A stretch of 64,000 nucleotides of DNA from Acidimicrobiaceae bacterium (GTDB lineage: Bacteria > Actinomycetota > Acidimicrobiia > Acidimicrobiales > UBA8592): the NCBI GenBank assembly GCA_024641655.1, contig JAHECR010000007.1, positions 1-64,000 of the forward strand, in the 5' to 3' direction. Below, piece by piece: positions 37,404-46,447 of this stretch (position 1 is its first letter; every line of letters begins with the position of its first letter). The notes below the pieces were generated by a model. It was not told the DNA's origin. It did not search any database and was given only the letters and a program-made list of their open reading frames with translations. The position numbers were made by a program, and so were the translations under genes.

Positions 37404-39788
37404 TCAGGGCTTGGGGATCCAGACCAGGACGACCTCGTCGATGGTGATGTCGGCCTTCTCGAGTGGAACCGCCAGGGTCTCGATCTTGTCGGCCTTGGCT
37501 TCCCAGTCGTCCTGGATGTCCTGGAGCGTCGCGACGAGCTCGGCCTGCAGTTCTTCGAGCTCCGAGGTCTTCTCGTCGAGACGGCGCTCGGCGGTCTGGA
37601 GCCGCTCCTGCGCCTTCTGCTTCTGCTGGTTCTTCGACGACGCTCGACGCACGCCCCCCAGGATCGAACGGGTCGACTTCTTGCCACCGAGGAGGCCGCC
37701 GAGCACATCGAGCGCCCCGGAGAGGAACAGGTCGCGGCCTCGGTCGGTCGCGTCGGCGTCGACCTCACGTACGGCGTCTTCGGCCTTCCCGATCGCCGCG
37801 CGCACGCGGTCGATCTTGGTTTCGAGCGTCTTGCGGATCTTGTCGGCATCGGCATCGGCGCGTTCGTCGGCGGCCTGCTCGCAGCGGCGGGCGAAATCCT
37901 CGCGTGATTCGCCGACCCGTGAGTAGACCTTCAACTCCGGATTCTGGAACAGCTCGAGGCTTTCGTTGCGGTACACGTGATCCTTCAGCGCAGCTTCTGC
38001 TGCCTTGAAGTACGTCGCGGTGTCGAGCCGCGCGTCGGTGAGGACGTAGCGGGCGTCGCCAGGTGGGCTGTCGCGCAGGTCGCGGTCGTCGTAGTCGACC
38101 TCGACGAGACTCTCGAAGGTGGTCGTCAGCGGATGGATCACCGCCTCCCACTCCGTCTCGTGGCGCAGATCGGCTCCGGTCTCGTCGTAGAGAAGGTGCA
38201 CCCGCGCCAGCAGCGCCGGTTCGAGCCGGGTCCCGCCCGACACCGCGCCAACGGTGGCGGCCCAGGGCGCGGCAGGATCGAGGTAGGCGACCCGTCGACC
38301 TGCGGCGATCGCGGGCGGCGTCAGGGTCTCGTCGTCGGCGAGCTCGGGGCGAGGCGCTGCGGTCGCAGCGGCGCCGGAGGCCGCTGCGGGTGCGCTCTGG
38401 CGGGTCGCCATGAGTGTGGCGATCTGTTCGCGTGTGAGCGGGCCCGGGAGATAGGACATCGCCCACCGGGTGGTGAACACCGTGGGGGTCGAGGCCTTGG
38501 TGCTGTAGAGCAGGAACTCCCGCTTGCCGAGTCCGGAGATCGTGTCGTCGACGGTCGCGATGTCGACGCTGCCGCTGGCGGAGGTCATGCCCTCGAGCAG
38601 CCGGCCCTTGTCCCTTTCGGTCTGCAGCCGGCCGACCATCCACGTGCCGGCATTCGAGATGGCCTTGTAGTCGAGGTCGACAGGGTTCTGCGTCGACAAC
38701 ACCATGCCCACGCCGAACGCCCGGGCCTGCTTCATGATGGTGAGGATCGGCTTCTTTGCTGGGGGCATCGCGCTCGGTGGCACGAACCCGAACACCTCGT
38801 CCATGTAGACGAGGGCTCGAAGCTCGGTGGTGCCGGGTTGGGAACGCATCCAGGTCACGAGCTTCGCGAGCAGCAATGTCACGACGAACTGGCGTTCCTC
38901 GTCGGAGAGGTGCGCGATGGTGACGATGGCACAACGTGGATTGCCGTCAGGGGTGTAGAGCAGGGACTCGATGTCGATCGGCTCACCTTGCACCCAGCTC
39001 GCGAAGGCAGGAGAGGCGACGAGCCCGTTGAGCTTCAGCGCAAGCGCCACCCGGTCGGCGGGCGGGTAGAAGGTATCGAGGTCGATCACGCCGAGCTTGC
39101 GCATCGGTGGCTGCTGGATCTGTGCGATCAGGGAACCGAGGTCGAGGTCGGCGCTCGAAGCCCACGCGTTGGCCACGAGATTCGAGATCAGGATGTGCTC
39201 GCGCGAGCTCAGGGGGTCGGCGTCGATCCCGATCAGACCCAGGATCGACGAGGCGAACCCCTCGATCTCATCCGCGAGGGTCTCGGCATCGACGTTGCCG
39301 GTGGGGGCTCGCATCGAGCCGATGACGTTCAGGGCGACGCCCGACGCCGACCCGGGCGTGTAGATGGTGAAGTCGACCTTCTCGCGCAGGCGGGCAATGC
39401 GGTCGGGCGTGATGTCGGACTTCGCAAGACCGTCGCGCCACATCGCTGCAGTCGACGCGGCAACCTCGCCGACGGTCTTGCCGTCGCGGCTCGCTCCGAT
39501 GGCGTCGATCCACGGCTCGAAGTCGGCGGGCGACAGATCGGGGAACGACAGACAGAGGTTGCCCATGTCGCCCTTCGGGTCGATGACCAGTGTCGGGATG
39601 CCCTGGAGGAGCGCCTCTTCGAGCAGGACGACGCCGAGTCCGGTCTTGCCCGACCCCGTCATGCCCACGATGATGCCATGGGTCGTGAGGTCGCTCGCGT
39701 CGTAGAGGACCGTGTCGCCGGTAGCGGTGTGGGTCGCCGGGTCGATGACCCGTCCGAGACGGAGTTTGCCGGAGTTGAGGTCGGTCAT
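37404..39788 (-). CDS. HerA/DUF87-type ATPase with C-terminal coiled coil
   Basis: A 794-residue ATPase of the HerA/FtsK-like superfamily. Walker A is GMTGSGKT (42-49), and PTLVIDPKGDMGNL lies soon after. VYMDEVFGFVPP is the Walker B region, and a later LSTQNPVDLDYKAISNAGTW block matches DUF853/DUF87 proteins. From about residue 640 the chain becomes charged and helical, with a glycine-rich insert and a long coiled coil to the end. Possible roles are DNA translocation or repair, but no NurA-like nuclease is beside it. It has its own TAGACT promoter and a GAGGGA ribosome-binding site. Confidence 0.85.
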   Translation of the reverse strand: MTDLNSGKLRLGRVIDPATHTATGDTVLYDASDLTTHGIIVGMTGSGKTGLGVVLLEEALLQGIPTLVIDPKGDMGNLCLSFPDLSPADFEPWIDAIGASRDGKTVGEVAASTAAMWRDGLAKSDITPDRIARLREKVDFTIYTPGSASGVALNVIGSMRAPTGNVDAETLADEIEGFASSILGLIGIDADPLSSREHILISNLVANAWASSADLDLGSLIAQIQQPPMRKLGVIDLDTFYPPADRVALALKLNGLVASPAFASWVQGEPIDIESLLYTPDGNPRCAIVTIAHLSDEERQFVVTLLLAKLVTWMRSQPGTTELRALVYMDEVFGFVPPSAMPPAKKPILTIMKQARAFGVGMVLSTQNPVDLDYKAISNAGTWMVGRLQTERDKGRLLEGMTSASGSVDIATVDDTISGLGKREFLLYSTKASTPTVFTTRWAMSYLPGPLTREQIATLMATRQSAPAAASGAAATAAPRPELADDETLTPPAIAAGRRVAYLDPAAPWAATVGAVSGGTRLEPALLARVHLLYDETGADLRHETEWEAVIHPLTTTFESLVEVDYDDRDLRDSPPGDARYVLTDARLDTATYFKAAEAALKDHVYRNESLELFQNPELKVYSRVGESREDFARRCEQAADERADADADKIRKTLETKIDRVRAAIGKAEDAVREVDADATDRGRDLFLSGALDVLGGLLGGKKSTRSILGGVRRASSKNQQKQKAQERLQTAERRLDEKTSELEELQAELVATLQDIQDDWEAKADKIETLAVPLEKADITIDEVVLVWIPKP

Positions 39789-39818
39789 GGAGTCCCTCGC
39801 TGTCGCTGCGCCTCGCTG

Positions 39819-39824
39819 AGTCTA
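39819..39824 (-). promoter_or_regulatory. -10 box of HerA-like ATPase gene
   Basis: TAGACT on the minus strand, about 30 nt before ATG 39788, which has GAGGGA as ribosome-binding site: a leadered transcript. Confidence 0.4.
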
Positions 39825-39866
39825 GGAAGTCTCGAGGTCCAGGGCATCTGCCGGCCAGAAGTGGCC

Positions 39867-39872
39867 TATTCT
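39867..39872 (+). promoter_or_regulatory. -10 box of MT0933-type antitoxin gene
   Basis: TATTCT, about 41 nt before ATG 39914; predicts a short leader. Confidence 0.4.
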
Positions 39873-39913
39873 CGGGCGCCTACCCCGACCCCGTCATGGA
39901 GTGAGCCGAACCG

Positions 39914-40096
39914 ATGAGCATTTTCGACAAGGTGAAAAGCCTGGTTTCCAAGAACCCGTCCAAGGTCGCCGAGGGTGTCGACAAGGCCACCGACGTGATC
40001 GACGACAAGACCGACGGCAAGATCCACGACCACCTCGAGAAGGTCGACCAGAAGGTCGAGGAGCTGATCGACAAGGTCGACGGCGACGACGCCTGA
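39914..40096 (+). CDS. MT0933-family antitoxin-like protein
   Basis: A 60-residue, highly charged helical protein: FDKVKSLVSKNPSKVAEGVD then KATDVIDDKTDGKI and a C-terminal Lys/Asp helix. This pattern fits the MT0933 (Rv0909) antitoxin family of actinobacteria. In Mycobacterium tuberculosis the partner is an adjacent SRPBCC-fold toxin; no such gene is next to it here. The convergent neighbour ends 5 nt away. Family assignment is good; antitoxin activity is inferred. Confidence 0.75.
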   Translation: MSIFDKVKSLVSKNPSKVAEGVDKATDVIDDKTDGKIHDHLEKVDQKVEELIDKVDGDDA

Positions 40097-40101
40097 TCTG
40101 C

Positions 40102-42171
40102 TCACCGTGCCGGCCGGATCGATGCCGTGGCGACCCTGAAATCGATCCCGAGCACCGCGCCGAGCTCGCCGGTGAGGCTGATGCCGTAGTCGGAGCCGGT
40201 GACGGTGAAGTCGGACTGTTCGACGGTGACGCCGCGCGTCGTACGCGCAGCGGCCAGTAGGCGCCTGGCGTCGAGCGCGACGGCCGCCGCCGAGCCCATG
40301 GCCGCTGCAGCTGCGACTGCTTCGCCGGCCTCGCGGCTCGCGGCCAGGGCACCGTCGTAGTGGACGACGTGCCGACGGAGCCGTCCTTCGAGCTGGTACT
40401 GGATGGTCAGCTCGACCCGGACCGGCGATCCGTCGGGAGCGACGAACCGTTCGACCGACACCGAGCCGTACGTCCGCTGGCGGGCGCTCGCGAGCGGGCC
40501 GGTTCCCTCCACCCCGGCGAGGACGCCGGCTCCGAGCAGGCCGTTCACGCTCCGGGTGGTGCTGGCGAGCCCGTCGGCGTGCACCGTGGTCGTCGTGGAA
40601 GCGGCGAGGGTGCCCTCGATCCATCCGTCGATCCCGAGCACGCGTCCGGATGCGGCAGCGTAGGTTTCGATCCCGCTCGACCTCGCGACGCGGGTCGGGG
40701 GCGGCTCGTGGTAGCGGCCGTAGCGTTCCACGCCGCCGTAGGCTGAGCCGAGCAGGCCGCCGACCAGCGGAACGTTCCGTAAGCCCGACTCAAGAGCGTC
40801 CTCGACGCCGCGAGGGAGCGCAGACCCCGCCAACGACGCCGTTGAATCGACGATGCCGCGTGCGGCATCGGCACCGGGAACGGTGCCGATGGCCTGGGAG
40901 ACGATCAACGTCTGGACTTCGTCGGCGTCGTCCACCAACCAACTCCTCGTCGAGGTCGCCGCAGCGAGGGCGCCGATCTCCGCTACAGCGGCAACACCGA
41001 ACCGTTCGCCGTCCCAGTGGACCGTGGCGCCGACGCCGACACCGGCGACGATGCCGATCCCCGTCGCGTCGACCCGTTCGACGATGAACGTGCCGTCCAC
41101 GACCCGGTGCACGCGGAATCCGAGGGTGCCCCCAGCCTGGATCACTGCCCCCTTGGCACCTACGCGGATCATCACCGTGGTGGTCTCCTCGACGTGGGCC
41201 CAGGGATCGGCCACGCGCAACACGGGCGGTTCGATCCCCGTCCGATGCATGAACGAGTCAACGTCTTTAGCGCCGAGTCGCGCGCCGACGGCGGTCAGGT
41301 CGTCGATGTGGATCGTGCCGTCGGACCTGCCGTCTGGACCGGGGGCCGCGTCGATGGCCCTGAACAGCGGGCCGCGGAGCACGTCGACCGCGGCCCGCAG
41401 CGCCGGGTCGCCCGACCGGTGACGGGCCTGCTCCAGGTCGCCCCATTTGGCAGCGCCGTCGGGGCCGGCGATGGACGGCCATGCGGCGCGCAGCAGCGCC
41501 AGTGCTTCTTCGCCGGAGAGTGCGACAGGGAGCAGCGCGCTGCGGCGGCGGCGCTGTTCGACCCACCACGCATCGATGCTGCGGTGGGTCGCACTGAACG
41601 CCGCGAGGTCGCGGCCGCTCAGCCGCCCGTCGGCGCGACCATCGAGTCCGTCGGCCCCTGGTCGGAATCGTCGGCGTTCACCGGCGACCTCGACGGCGTC
41701 GAACAGCACCGTTTGCCACACCCGGGCGGCAGCTGGTGCCGTCGGGTCGCTGCTGCGCGCTGCGAAGGCGAGGAGGTCGTCGATGTCCGCGAGTCCGTCC
41801 GTTCCGGCAATCTCGTCCCAGTTGTCGACGACGAAGCCGAACGCCCTCGAGGGCGTGACCGGGAGCCGTCCCGACGCAACGGCATCGACCAGTGCCTGCG
41901 GACACTCGGCGATGGTGCGACCGAACGCGAGATCAGCGTCGACGAATGCGTCGGCGCGGCGCCCGAGGTCATGCGCGAAGGTGGCGAGGAGCGCCGCGAC
42001 GTCGGCGATGGTCTGCACGGGGGTGAGGTCGACGAACGTGCCGGCTGCATGTGCACCCTCGATCAGAGCGGAGCGCAGGTCGATGCTGCACCAGCGGAGA
42101 TCGTCGCCGCGACGTCGAAGGAGCGCGGCTGCGGCTCGGGCGCGCGGCACGTGCATTGCGACGTCGGTCAT
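40102..42171 (-). CDS. Large repeat protein with EF-hand-like motifs (WXG100-associated)
   Basis: A 689-residue protein of no recognised family. Residues 1-100 are helical and look like an ESX/WXG100-type hairpin. Two related modules follow (about 113-192 and 226-295), each with an IAGxDG start, a D-L-x-x-A helix, an LFxA(I/V) helix and a second loop such as DGRADGRLSGRD (178-189) and DGRSDGTIHIDD (280-291) that fits the 12-residue EF-hand spacing. Residues ~320-689 are strand-rich with glycine/alanine-rich stretches. It overlaps the WXG100-like gene by 4 nt, so the two are coupled. A secreted or surface role via type VII secretion is inference. Confidence 0.72.
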   Translation of the reverse strand: MTDVAMHVPRARAAAALLRRRGDDLRWCSIDLRSALIEGAHAAGTFVDLTPVQTIADVAALLATFAHDLGRRADAFVDADLAFGRTIAECPQALVDAVASGRLPVTPSRAFGFVVDNWDEIAGTDGLADIDDLLAFAARSSDPTAPAAARVWQTVLFDAVEVAGERRRFRPGADGLDGRADGRLSGRDLAAFSATHRSIDAWWVEQRRRRSALLPVALSGEEALALLRAAWPSIAGPDGAAKWGDLEQARHRSGDPALRAAVDVLRGPLFRAIDAAPGPDGRSDGTIHIDDLTAVGARLGAKDVDSFMHRTGIEPPVLRVADPWAHVEETTTVMIRVGAKGAVIQAGGTLGFRVHRVVDGTFIVERVDATGIGIVAGVGVGATVHWDGERFGVAAVAEIGALAAATSTRSWLVDDADEVQTLIVSQAIGTVPGADAARGIVDSTASLAGSALPRGVEDALESGLRNVPLVGGLLGSAYGGVERYGRYHEPPPTRVARSSGIETYAAASGRVLGIDGWIEGTLAASTTTTVHADGLASTTRSVNGLLGAGVLAGVEGTGPLASARQRTYGSVSVERFVAPDGSPVRVELTIQYQLEGRLRRHVVHYDGALAASREAGEAVAAAAAMGSAAAVALDARRLLAAARTTRGVTVEQSDFTVTGSDYGISLTGELGAVLGIDFRVATASIRPAR

Positions 42172-42536
42172 CGCTGACCCGGTCGCTCACGGGTAACGAA
42201 ATCGACGCGGCCGTCGATCGCCGCCACGGACTGGAGCAACGCGTCGGTCGCCTGCTGCTCCAGAAGCGACGCAGCCTGGTCGAATCCCGTCGCTCGCTCG
42301 TGCAGCTCCTCGGCGACCCGGCCGAGGTGTGCTCCCGCGTCGGCTAGCGCTTGGCGTCGGGCGTCGGCCGCCGGCGAGGACCAGGTCTGCGGGGCCAGTG
42401 CATCGATGCAGTCCTGCAGGCCGTCGGTGAGGTCCCCTCGCAGCCGATGCAGGCGCAATGCTGCAGCACGACAGGCGTCTGCTCGTTCGGCCGCCCAGGA
42501 AGCCTGACGGCGGTAGGCCACCCCTTCGTCGAACAT
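42168..42536 (-). CDS. WXG100-like small helical protein
   Basis: A 122-residue all-helical protein: a helix, a turn with TWSSPAADARR (W52), and a second helix rich in Leu/Ala/Glu, ending in a polar tail. The size and central W-turn resemble WXG100 (ESAT-6-like) proteins, although Gly of WxG is Ser. The open frame to 42956 continues through an AT-rich upstream stretch and is not favoured; ATG 42536 is chosen. Its stop overlaps the repeat protein start. No EccC or other secretion genes are in the window. Confidence 0.7.
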   Translation of the reverse strand: MFDEGVAYRRQASWAAERADACRAAALRLHRLRGDLTDGLQDCIDALAPQTWSSPAADARRQALADAGAHLGRVAEELHERATGFDQAASLLEQQATDALLQSVAAIDGRVDFVTRERPGQR

Positions 42537-42586
42537 GAAAAGATATGAAAGTACAGAAAAGATCAGGAAGCAACCGTGACGGTCGT

Positions 42587-44971
42587 TCAGGGAGACGTGG
42601 GCGGCGTCTCGGCAGGCTGCGGCAGCATCCGCAGCCCGGGAACGAGGAGCGGAACCCCGATGACCAACATGGCGGCCACGACGACTGCGACGCCCGACGC
42701 GACCCACACCTCGGCGTCGGGGAGGGTCAGCTCGAAGTAGTCGCGGGCCCGCTCGACCGCGAGCAGCCAGCCGTAGAGAGCCGCCATCGCCGCGGCCAGC
42801 CCGACCTTCCAGGGGCGCAGCGGCCGTGACACCACCACCAATACGACCAGCCCGATGCCGAGAAGAGTGATCGTCGCCGCCGAGCGGGCATCGGCGAGCT
42901 GGGCGGACGTGACCCCTGTTCGTGACCCACCGCGGGCGTAGAGGTAGACGAGCCACGTCGCGACCGCTGCGACGGCGCCAGCGGGCAGCGAGAACCGAAT
43001 CACCCGGTCGAGGAAGCCGGGGCGAACCAGGTTCACGTTCGGTGCCAGTGCCAGCACCATGCCGGGCAGACCGATGCTGAACGTGCCGATCAGCGTGAGG
43101 TGGCGGGGTAGGAACGGGAACTCCAGGTGCTGGATGCCGATGATCGCCGTGAGGAGCAGGGCGTAGGTGGCCTTGGTGACGAACAGGTTCGCCACCCGTT
43201 CGATGTTGTTGATGACCTTGCGGCCCTGCGCGAGAACCTCGGGGAGAGTGGCGAACCGGTTGTCGAGCAGGACCAGCTGGGCGACGCCGCGCGACGCCGA
43301 GCTGCCGCTCCCCATCGCGATGCCCATGTCCGCGTCCTTGAGTGCGAGGACGTCGTTGACCCCGTCACCGGTCATCGCCACGGTGTGCCCTTTCGCCTGC
43401 AGGGCGCCGACCATGGCCCGTTTCTGATGCGGCGTGACCCGACCGAACACCGTGAGGTGATCGAGAGCGTCCGCCAGAGCCTCGTCGCTCTCGAGCTCCC
43501 GGGCGTCGATGCACGCCCGGGCATCGGGAACGCCGGCACGCTCGGCCACCGCAGCGACGGTGGCGACGTTGTCACCGGAGATCACCTTCAGGGTCACGCC
43601 TTGCGTCGCGAAGAACCGGAGGATCTCCGGCGCGTCTTCGCGCACGGTGTCGTCGAGGAGGATCATCGCCACTGCGTGGCGGTCCGGGGGCACGGTGCCG
43701 GCGCTCACCGGTCCCTCCGCGCGCGACAGCAGCAGCACCCGCCGACCGGAGCTCGCCTCGGCATCGACCTGGGAGGGAACCTCGCCGTCACCGGGGGCGA
43801 GCAGGATGTCGGGGGCGCCGAAGTAGTACGTGCCCCGACCGGCGAACTCGGCCGAAGACCACTTCCGGGCCGAGCTGAACGGTTCGGTCGCGACGAGCTC
43901 CCAGTCTGCGGGACAGGAGTGCGCCGCCGCCACGGCTGCCATCGTCGGGTTGGGATTGGGGTCGGAATGCGCGACTGCGCCCAATGCCTCCGCGACCTCG
44001 GTCTCGGTGTACTCGCCGACGGGCACCGAACCGCCGTAGGAGATCTCGCCGGTGGTGATGGTCCCGGTCTTGTCCAGACACAGCACGTCGACGCGCGCCA
44101 ACAGCTCAACGGTGGCGAGCTCCTTGGCGAGCGCCTTGCGTCTTGCGATCGCGATCACACCGGCTACGAACGACAAGCTCGTGAGCAGCACGAGGCCATC
44201 GGGCACCATCGCCACGGAGGCGGCCACGGTCCCCTGCAACGCCTCCTGCCAGCGAGCTTCGACGTCGAGCAGTGCGAGCAGCAGCAGGATCCCCGCCGGA
44301 GGGATCAGCACCACGAGGACACGCAGCACGAGGTTGATGCCGCGCCGCAGCTCGCTGTCGACGAGGCGGAAGACCTTGGCCTGTTCGGCTAGGGAGTTGG
44401 CGTAGCTGTCAGCGCCGATGCGGGTCGCACGGTAGAGCCCGGAGCCGGCGCTCACGAAGCTCCCCGAGAGCACTTCGTCGCCCACGCGCTTGTCCAGCGG
44501 ATCGGATTCCCCCGTGAGCAGTGATTCGTCGACTTCGAGCCCATTGGTGTCGACCACCAGTCCATCGACGACGATCTGCTCCCCGGGTGCGAGCACGAGC
44601 AACTCGTCGAGGACGATGTCTTCCACGACGATCTCGTGGCTGCTGCCGTCGCGGATCACGTGGGCTCGTGGCGCGTTCAGTAGCTGGAGCTGCGCGAGCT
44701 CGTGCCGGGCATAGAGCTCCTGCGCGATGCCGATGACGCTGTTGGACACCACCACGCCCACGAAGAGGCCGTCGGCGGGGAAGCCCGCGACGAGGATCAG
44801 GACGAACAAGGTGAGCATGATCGCGTTCACGGGGGTGAACACATTCGCGAACATGACCTGACCGACCGTGCGCGACGTCCCCGGAGGGGACTGGTTCACA
44901 CGCCCGTCGGCGCGTCGCTCCTCGACTTCGGCAGTGGTCAGGCCGACGCGGGTGGGGACGGTCGACTCCAT
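42587..44971 (-). CDS. P-type cation ATPase (CtpE-like)
   Basis: A 794-residue P-type ATPase with ten predicted membrane helices. LLTGESDP lies in the actuator domain, the phosphorylated Asp is D300 in DKTGT, and the hinge reads MTGDGVNDVLALKDADMGIAMG. The VAMVPDGLVLLTSLSF helix matches the CtpE-type group of actinobacteria, for which Ca2+ uptake has been reported. No N-terminal heavy-metal domain. ATG 44971 lies 7 nt after a TAGGGT box; the frame could start at 44998. The substrate is inferred from similarity. Confidence 0.9.
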   Translation of the reverse strand: MESTVPTRVGLTTAEVEERRADGRVNQSPPGTSRTVGQVMFANVFTPVNAIMLTLFVLILVAGFPADGLFVGVVVSNSVIGIAQELYARHELAQLQLLNAPRAHVIRDGSSHEIVVEDIVLDELLVLAPGEQIVVDGLVVDTNGLEVDESLLTGESDPLDKRVGDEVLSGSFVSAGSGLYRATRIGADSYANSLAEQAKVFRLVDSELRRGINLVLRVLVVLIPPAGILLLLALLDVEARWQEALQGTVAASVAMVPDGLVLLTSLSFVAGVIAIARRKALAKELATVELLARVDVLCLDKTGTITTGEISYGGSVPVGEYTETEVAEALGAVAHSDPNPNPTMAAVAAAHSCPADWELVATEPFSSARKWSSAEFAGRGTYYFGAPDILLAPGDGEVPSQVDAEASSGRRVLLLSRAEGPVSAGTVPPDRHAVAMILLDDTVREDAPEILRFFATQGVTLKVISGDNVATVAAVAERAGVPDARACIDARELESDEALADALDHLTVFGRVTPHQKRAMVGALQAKGHTVAMTGDGVNDVLALKDADMGIAMGSGSSASRGVAQLVLLDNRFATLPEVLAQGRKVINNIERVANLFVTKATYALLLTAIIGIQHLEFPFLPRHLTLIGTFSIGLPGMVLALAPNVNLVRPGFLDRVIRFSLPAGAVAAVATWLVYLYARGGSRTGVTSAQLADARSAATITLLGIGLVVLVVVSRPLRPWKVGLAAAMAALYGWLLAVERARDYFELTLPDAEVWVASGVAVVVAAMLVIGVPLLVPGLRMLPQPAETPPTSP

Positions 44972-44978
44972 CGGCCAA

Positions 44979-44984
44979 ACCCTA
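44979..44984 (-). promoter_or_regulatory. -10 box of P-type ATPase gene
   Basis: TAGGGT on the minus strand, 7 nt before ATG 44971; supports the shorter start. Confidence 0.4.
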
Positions 44985-45058
44985 ACCTGCTCCCGCACCG
45001 GGGCCGGTCATCGCCGCCACCGGGGTCGAGCGACTACCTGCGCGCGTCGGTTCACCCG

Positions 45059-45064
45059 TATCGT
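45059..45064 (+). promoter_or_regulatory. -10 box of lipoprotein gene
   Basis: TATCGT, 9 nt before ATG 45074, divergent from the P-type ATPase. Confidence 0.4.
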
Positions 45065-45073
45065 CGTTGCACC

Positions 45074-46447
45074 ATGTCCTGCCGCGCCCCGAGCCGTCCG
45101 TGCCGTCGATTGCGCTCGCGTCGCGCGGCCATCGTGGCCACTGCCGCGTTGGTGCTGGCCGGGTGCGCGGGGGGCCGACCGGAGCTCTCCTCGGAACCGG
45201 TGGCGTCGGCGACGCCGTTGCCGACGCCGTCGCCGTTGCCGACCCCCACGCCCTCGGCGACGCTGGTCCCCACCCCCACTCCTGTTCCCACCCCGGCGGT
45301 GGAGCCACGGACGCGCGGTATCGACGACGCGACCGTCCGGATCGGGGTCATCGCCACCGAGAGTGCCTACAGAGGCGTCGAGGCCGGTGTGCGCGCCCGG
45401 CTCGAGCGTGTCCGACGGGCGGGGGGCGTCGCGGGACGCACGGTCGAGATCGTCGAGGTCATCGACGACGGCGGTGATCCCGAGATGACACTGGCTGCTG
45501 CCAGGCGGCTGGTCGAAGAGGTTGGGGTCTTCGCGGTCGTGCTGGCTTCGGCCGTGCCCGAACCGGCGGTCACCGACTATCTCGAATCTGAGCAGACGCC
45601 GTTCTTCGGTTGGGGATTCGCCCCGGGCTTCTGCGCGCCGAATCGGTGGGGCTTCGGGTTCTCGGGTTGTCTGATCGGTGCCGTGACTGGTGTCGAAGGG
45701 GCCCGTGTGGACCCGTCGCCGCGCCTGGTGCTGGAGGAGGCGCTCGGCCCGAGTCCGGCAGTGGCGCTCGTCGTCGACGACGGACCGGCAGGTGCAGCCT
45801 CCGAGCTCACGGCCACGGGCCTGTGGGGACCGGACCTCGATGTCATCGTCCGTCTGGGCGACACCGCCCCCGCCGGGGCGGTGACGCAGATCCTCGATTC
45901 GGTGACCGACGCCGCGCTCGAGCGGCCCATCGACGCGGTGTTCTTGTCGGTCGGTCTCGACACCACCATCGCCGTCAAGGCCGGGGTGGTCGAGGGGTTC
46001 GCGGGAATGGTGGTCGACGACGTCACCTACTTCCCCGGGCTGCTCGCGGACATCCCCACCGCGTTGGCCCTCGAGGGGGGCTTCGCTGTCAGCCACCTCC
46101 CACCGCAGGAGGAGTATCGCGAGGTGACCGGCGTGATCGCCGAAGACCTCGATGCGGTGGACGGTCCGCTCGTGTACAGCCAGGCGATCACTCTCGGGTA
46201 CTGGAGCGCTGATGTGCTGGTCACGTTCCTCGAGGCTGTCGGCGCCGACCTGAACAACGCGACGTTCTCGGCCGTCGTCCATGGTGCCGGTGTCGCTTAC
46301 GCCCCGGGACTCGCCGGCGGACCCTGCCCGATCTCGTCGGCAGCCATGCACGTCGACCCCGCTGGGGGGGCGGCGCTGGTCCAAGTGCGCGGTGGCATCT
46401 ATCGACCGGTGGTCGAGTTCACCTGTCCCGACGCCAGGGAGGACTGA
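45074..46447 (+). CDS. Lipoprotein with type 1 periplasmic-binding-like fold
   Basis: A 457-residue lipoprotein. An Arg-rich N-terminus and hydrophobic stretch end in the lipobox VLAGC (Cys 31); a Pro/Thr-rich linker runs to about residue 75. The folded part begins ATVRIGVIATESAYRGVEAG and shows the strand-helix pattern and VDDVTYFPG-type segments of branched-chain amino-acid receptor folds. The ligand is unknown. Its architecture parallels the lipoprotein at 35980. The last base of its stop is the first base of the next start (TGATG). Confidence 0.78.
   Translation: MSCRAPSRPCRRLRSRRAAIVATAALVLAGCAGGRPELSSEPVASATPLPTPSPLPTPTPSATLVPTPTPVPTPAVEPRTRGIDDATVRIGVIATESAYRGVEAGVRARLERVRRAGGVAGRTVEIVEVIDDGGDPEMTLAAARRLVEEVGVFAVVLASAVPEPAVTDYLESEQTPFFGWGFAPGFCAPNRWGFGFSGCLIGAVTGVEGARVDPSPRLVLEEALGPSPAVALVVDDGPAGAASELTATGLWGPDLDVIVRLGDTAPAGAVTQILDSVTDAALERPIDAVFLSVGLDTTIAVKAGVVEGFAGMVVDDVTYFPGLLADIPTALALEGGFAVSHLPPQEEYREVTGVIAEDLDAVDGPLVYSQAITLGYWSADVLVTFLEAVGADLNNATFSAVVHGAGVAYAPGLAGGPCPISSAAMHVDPAGGAALVQVRGGIYRPVVEFTCPDARED

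Noticed and set aside
37977-39917. 646-codon open frame on the plus strand across the HerA-like gene
   Set aside because: Antisense shadow; the real protein is on the other strand with intact Walker motifs.
42537-42956. N-terminal extension of the WXG100-like protein
   Set aside because: Runs through an AT-rich probable promoter region and then antisense to the P-type ATPase 3' end.
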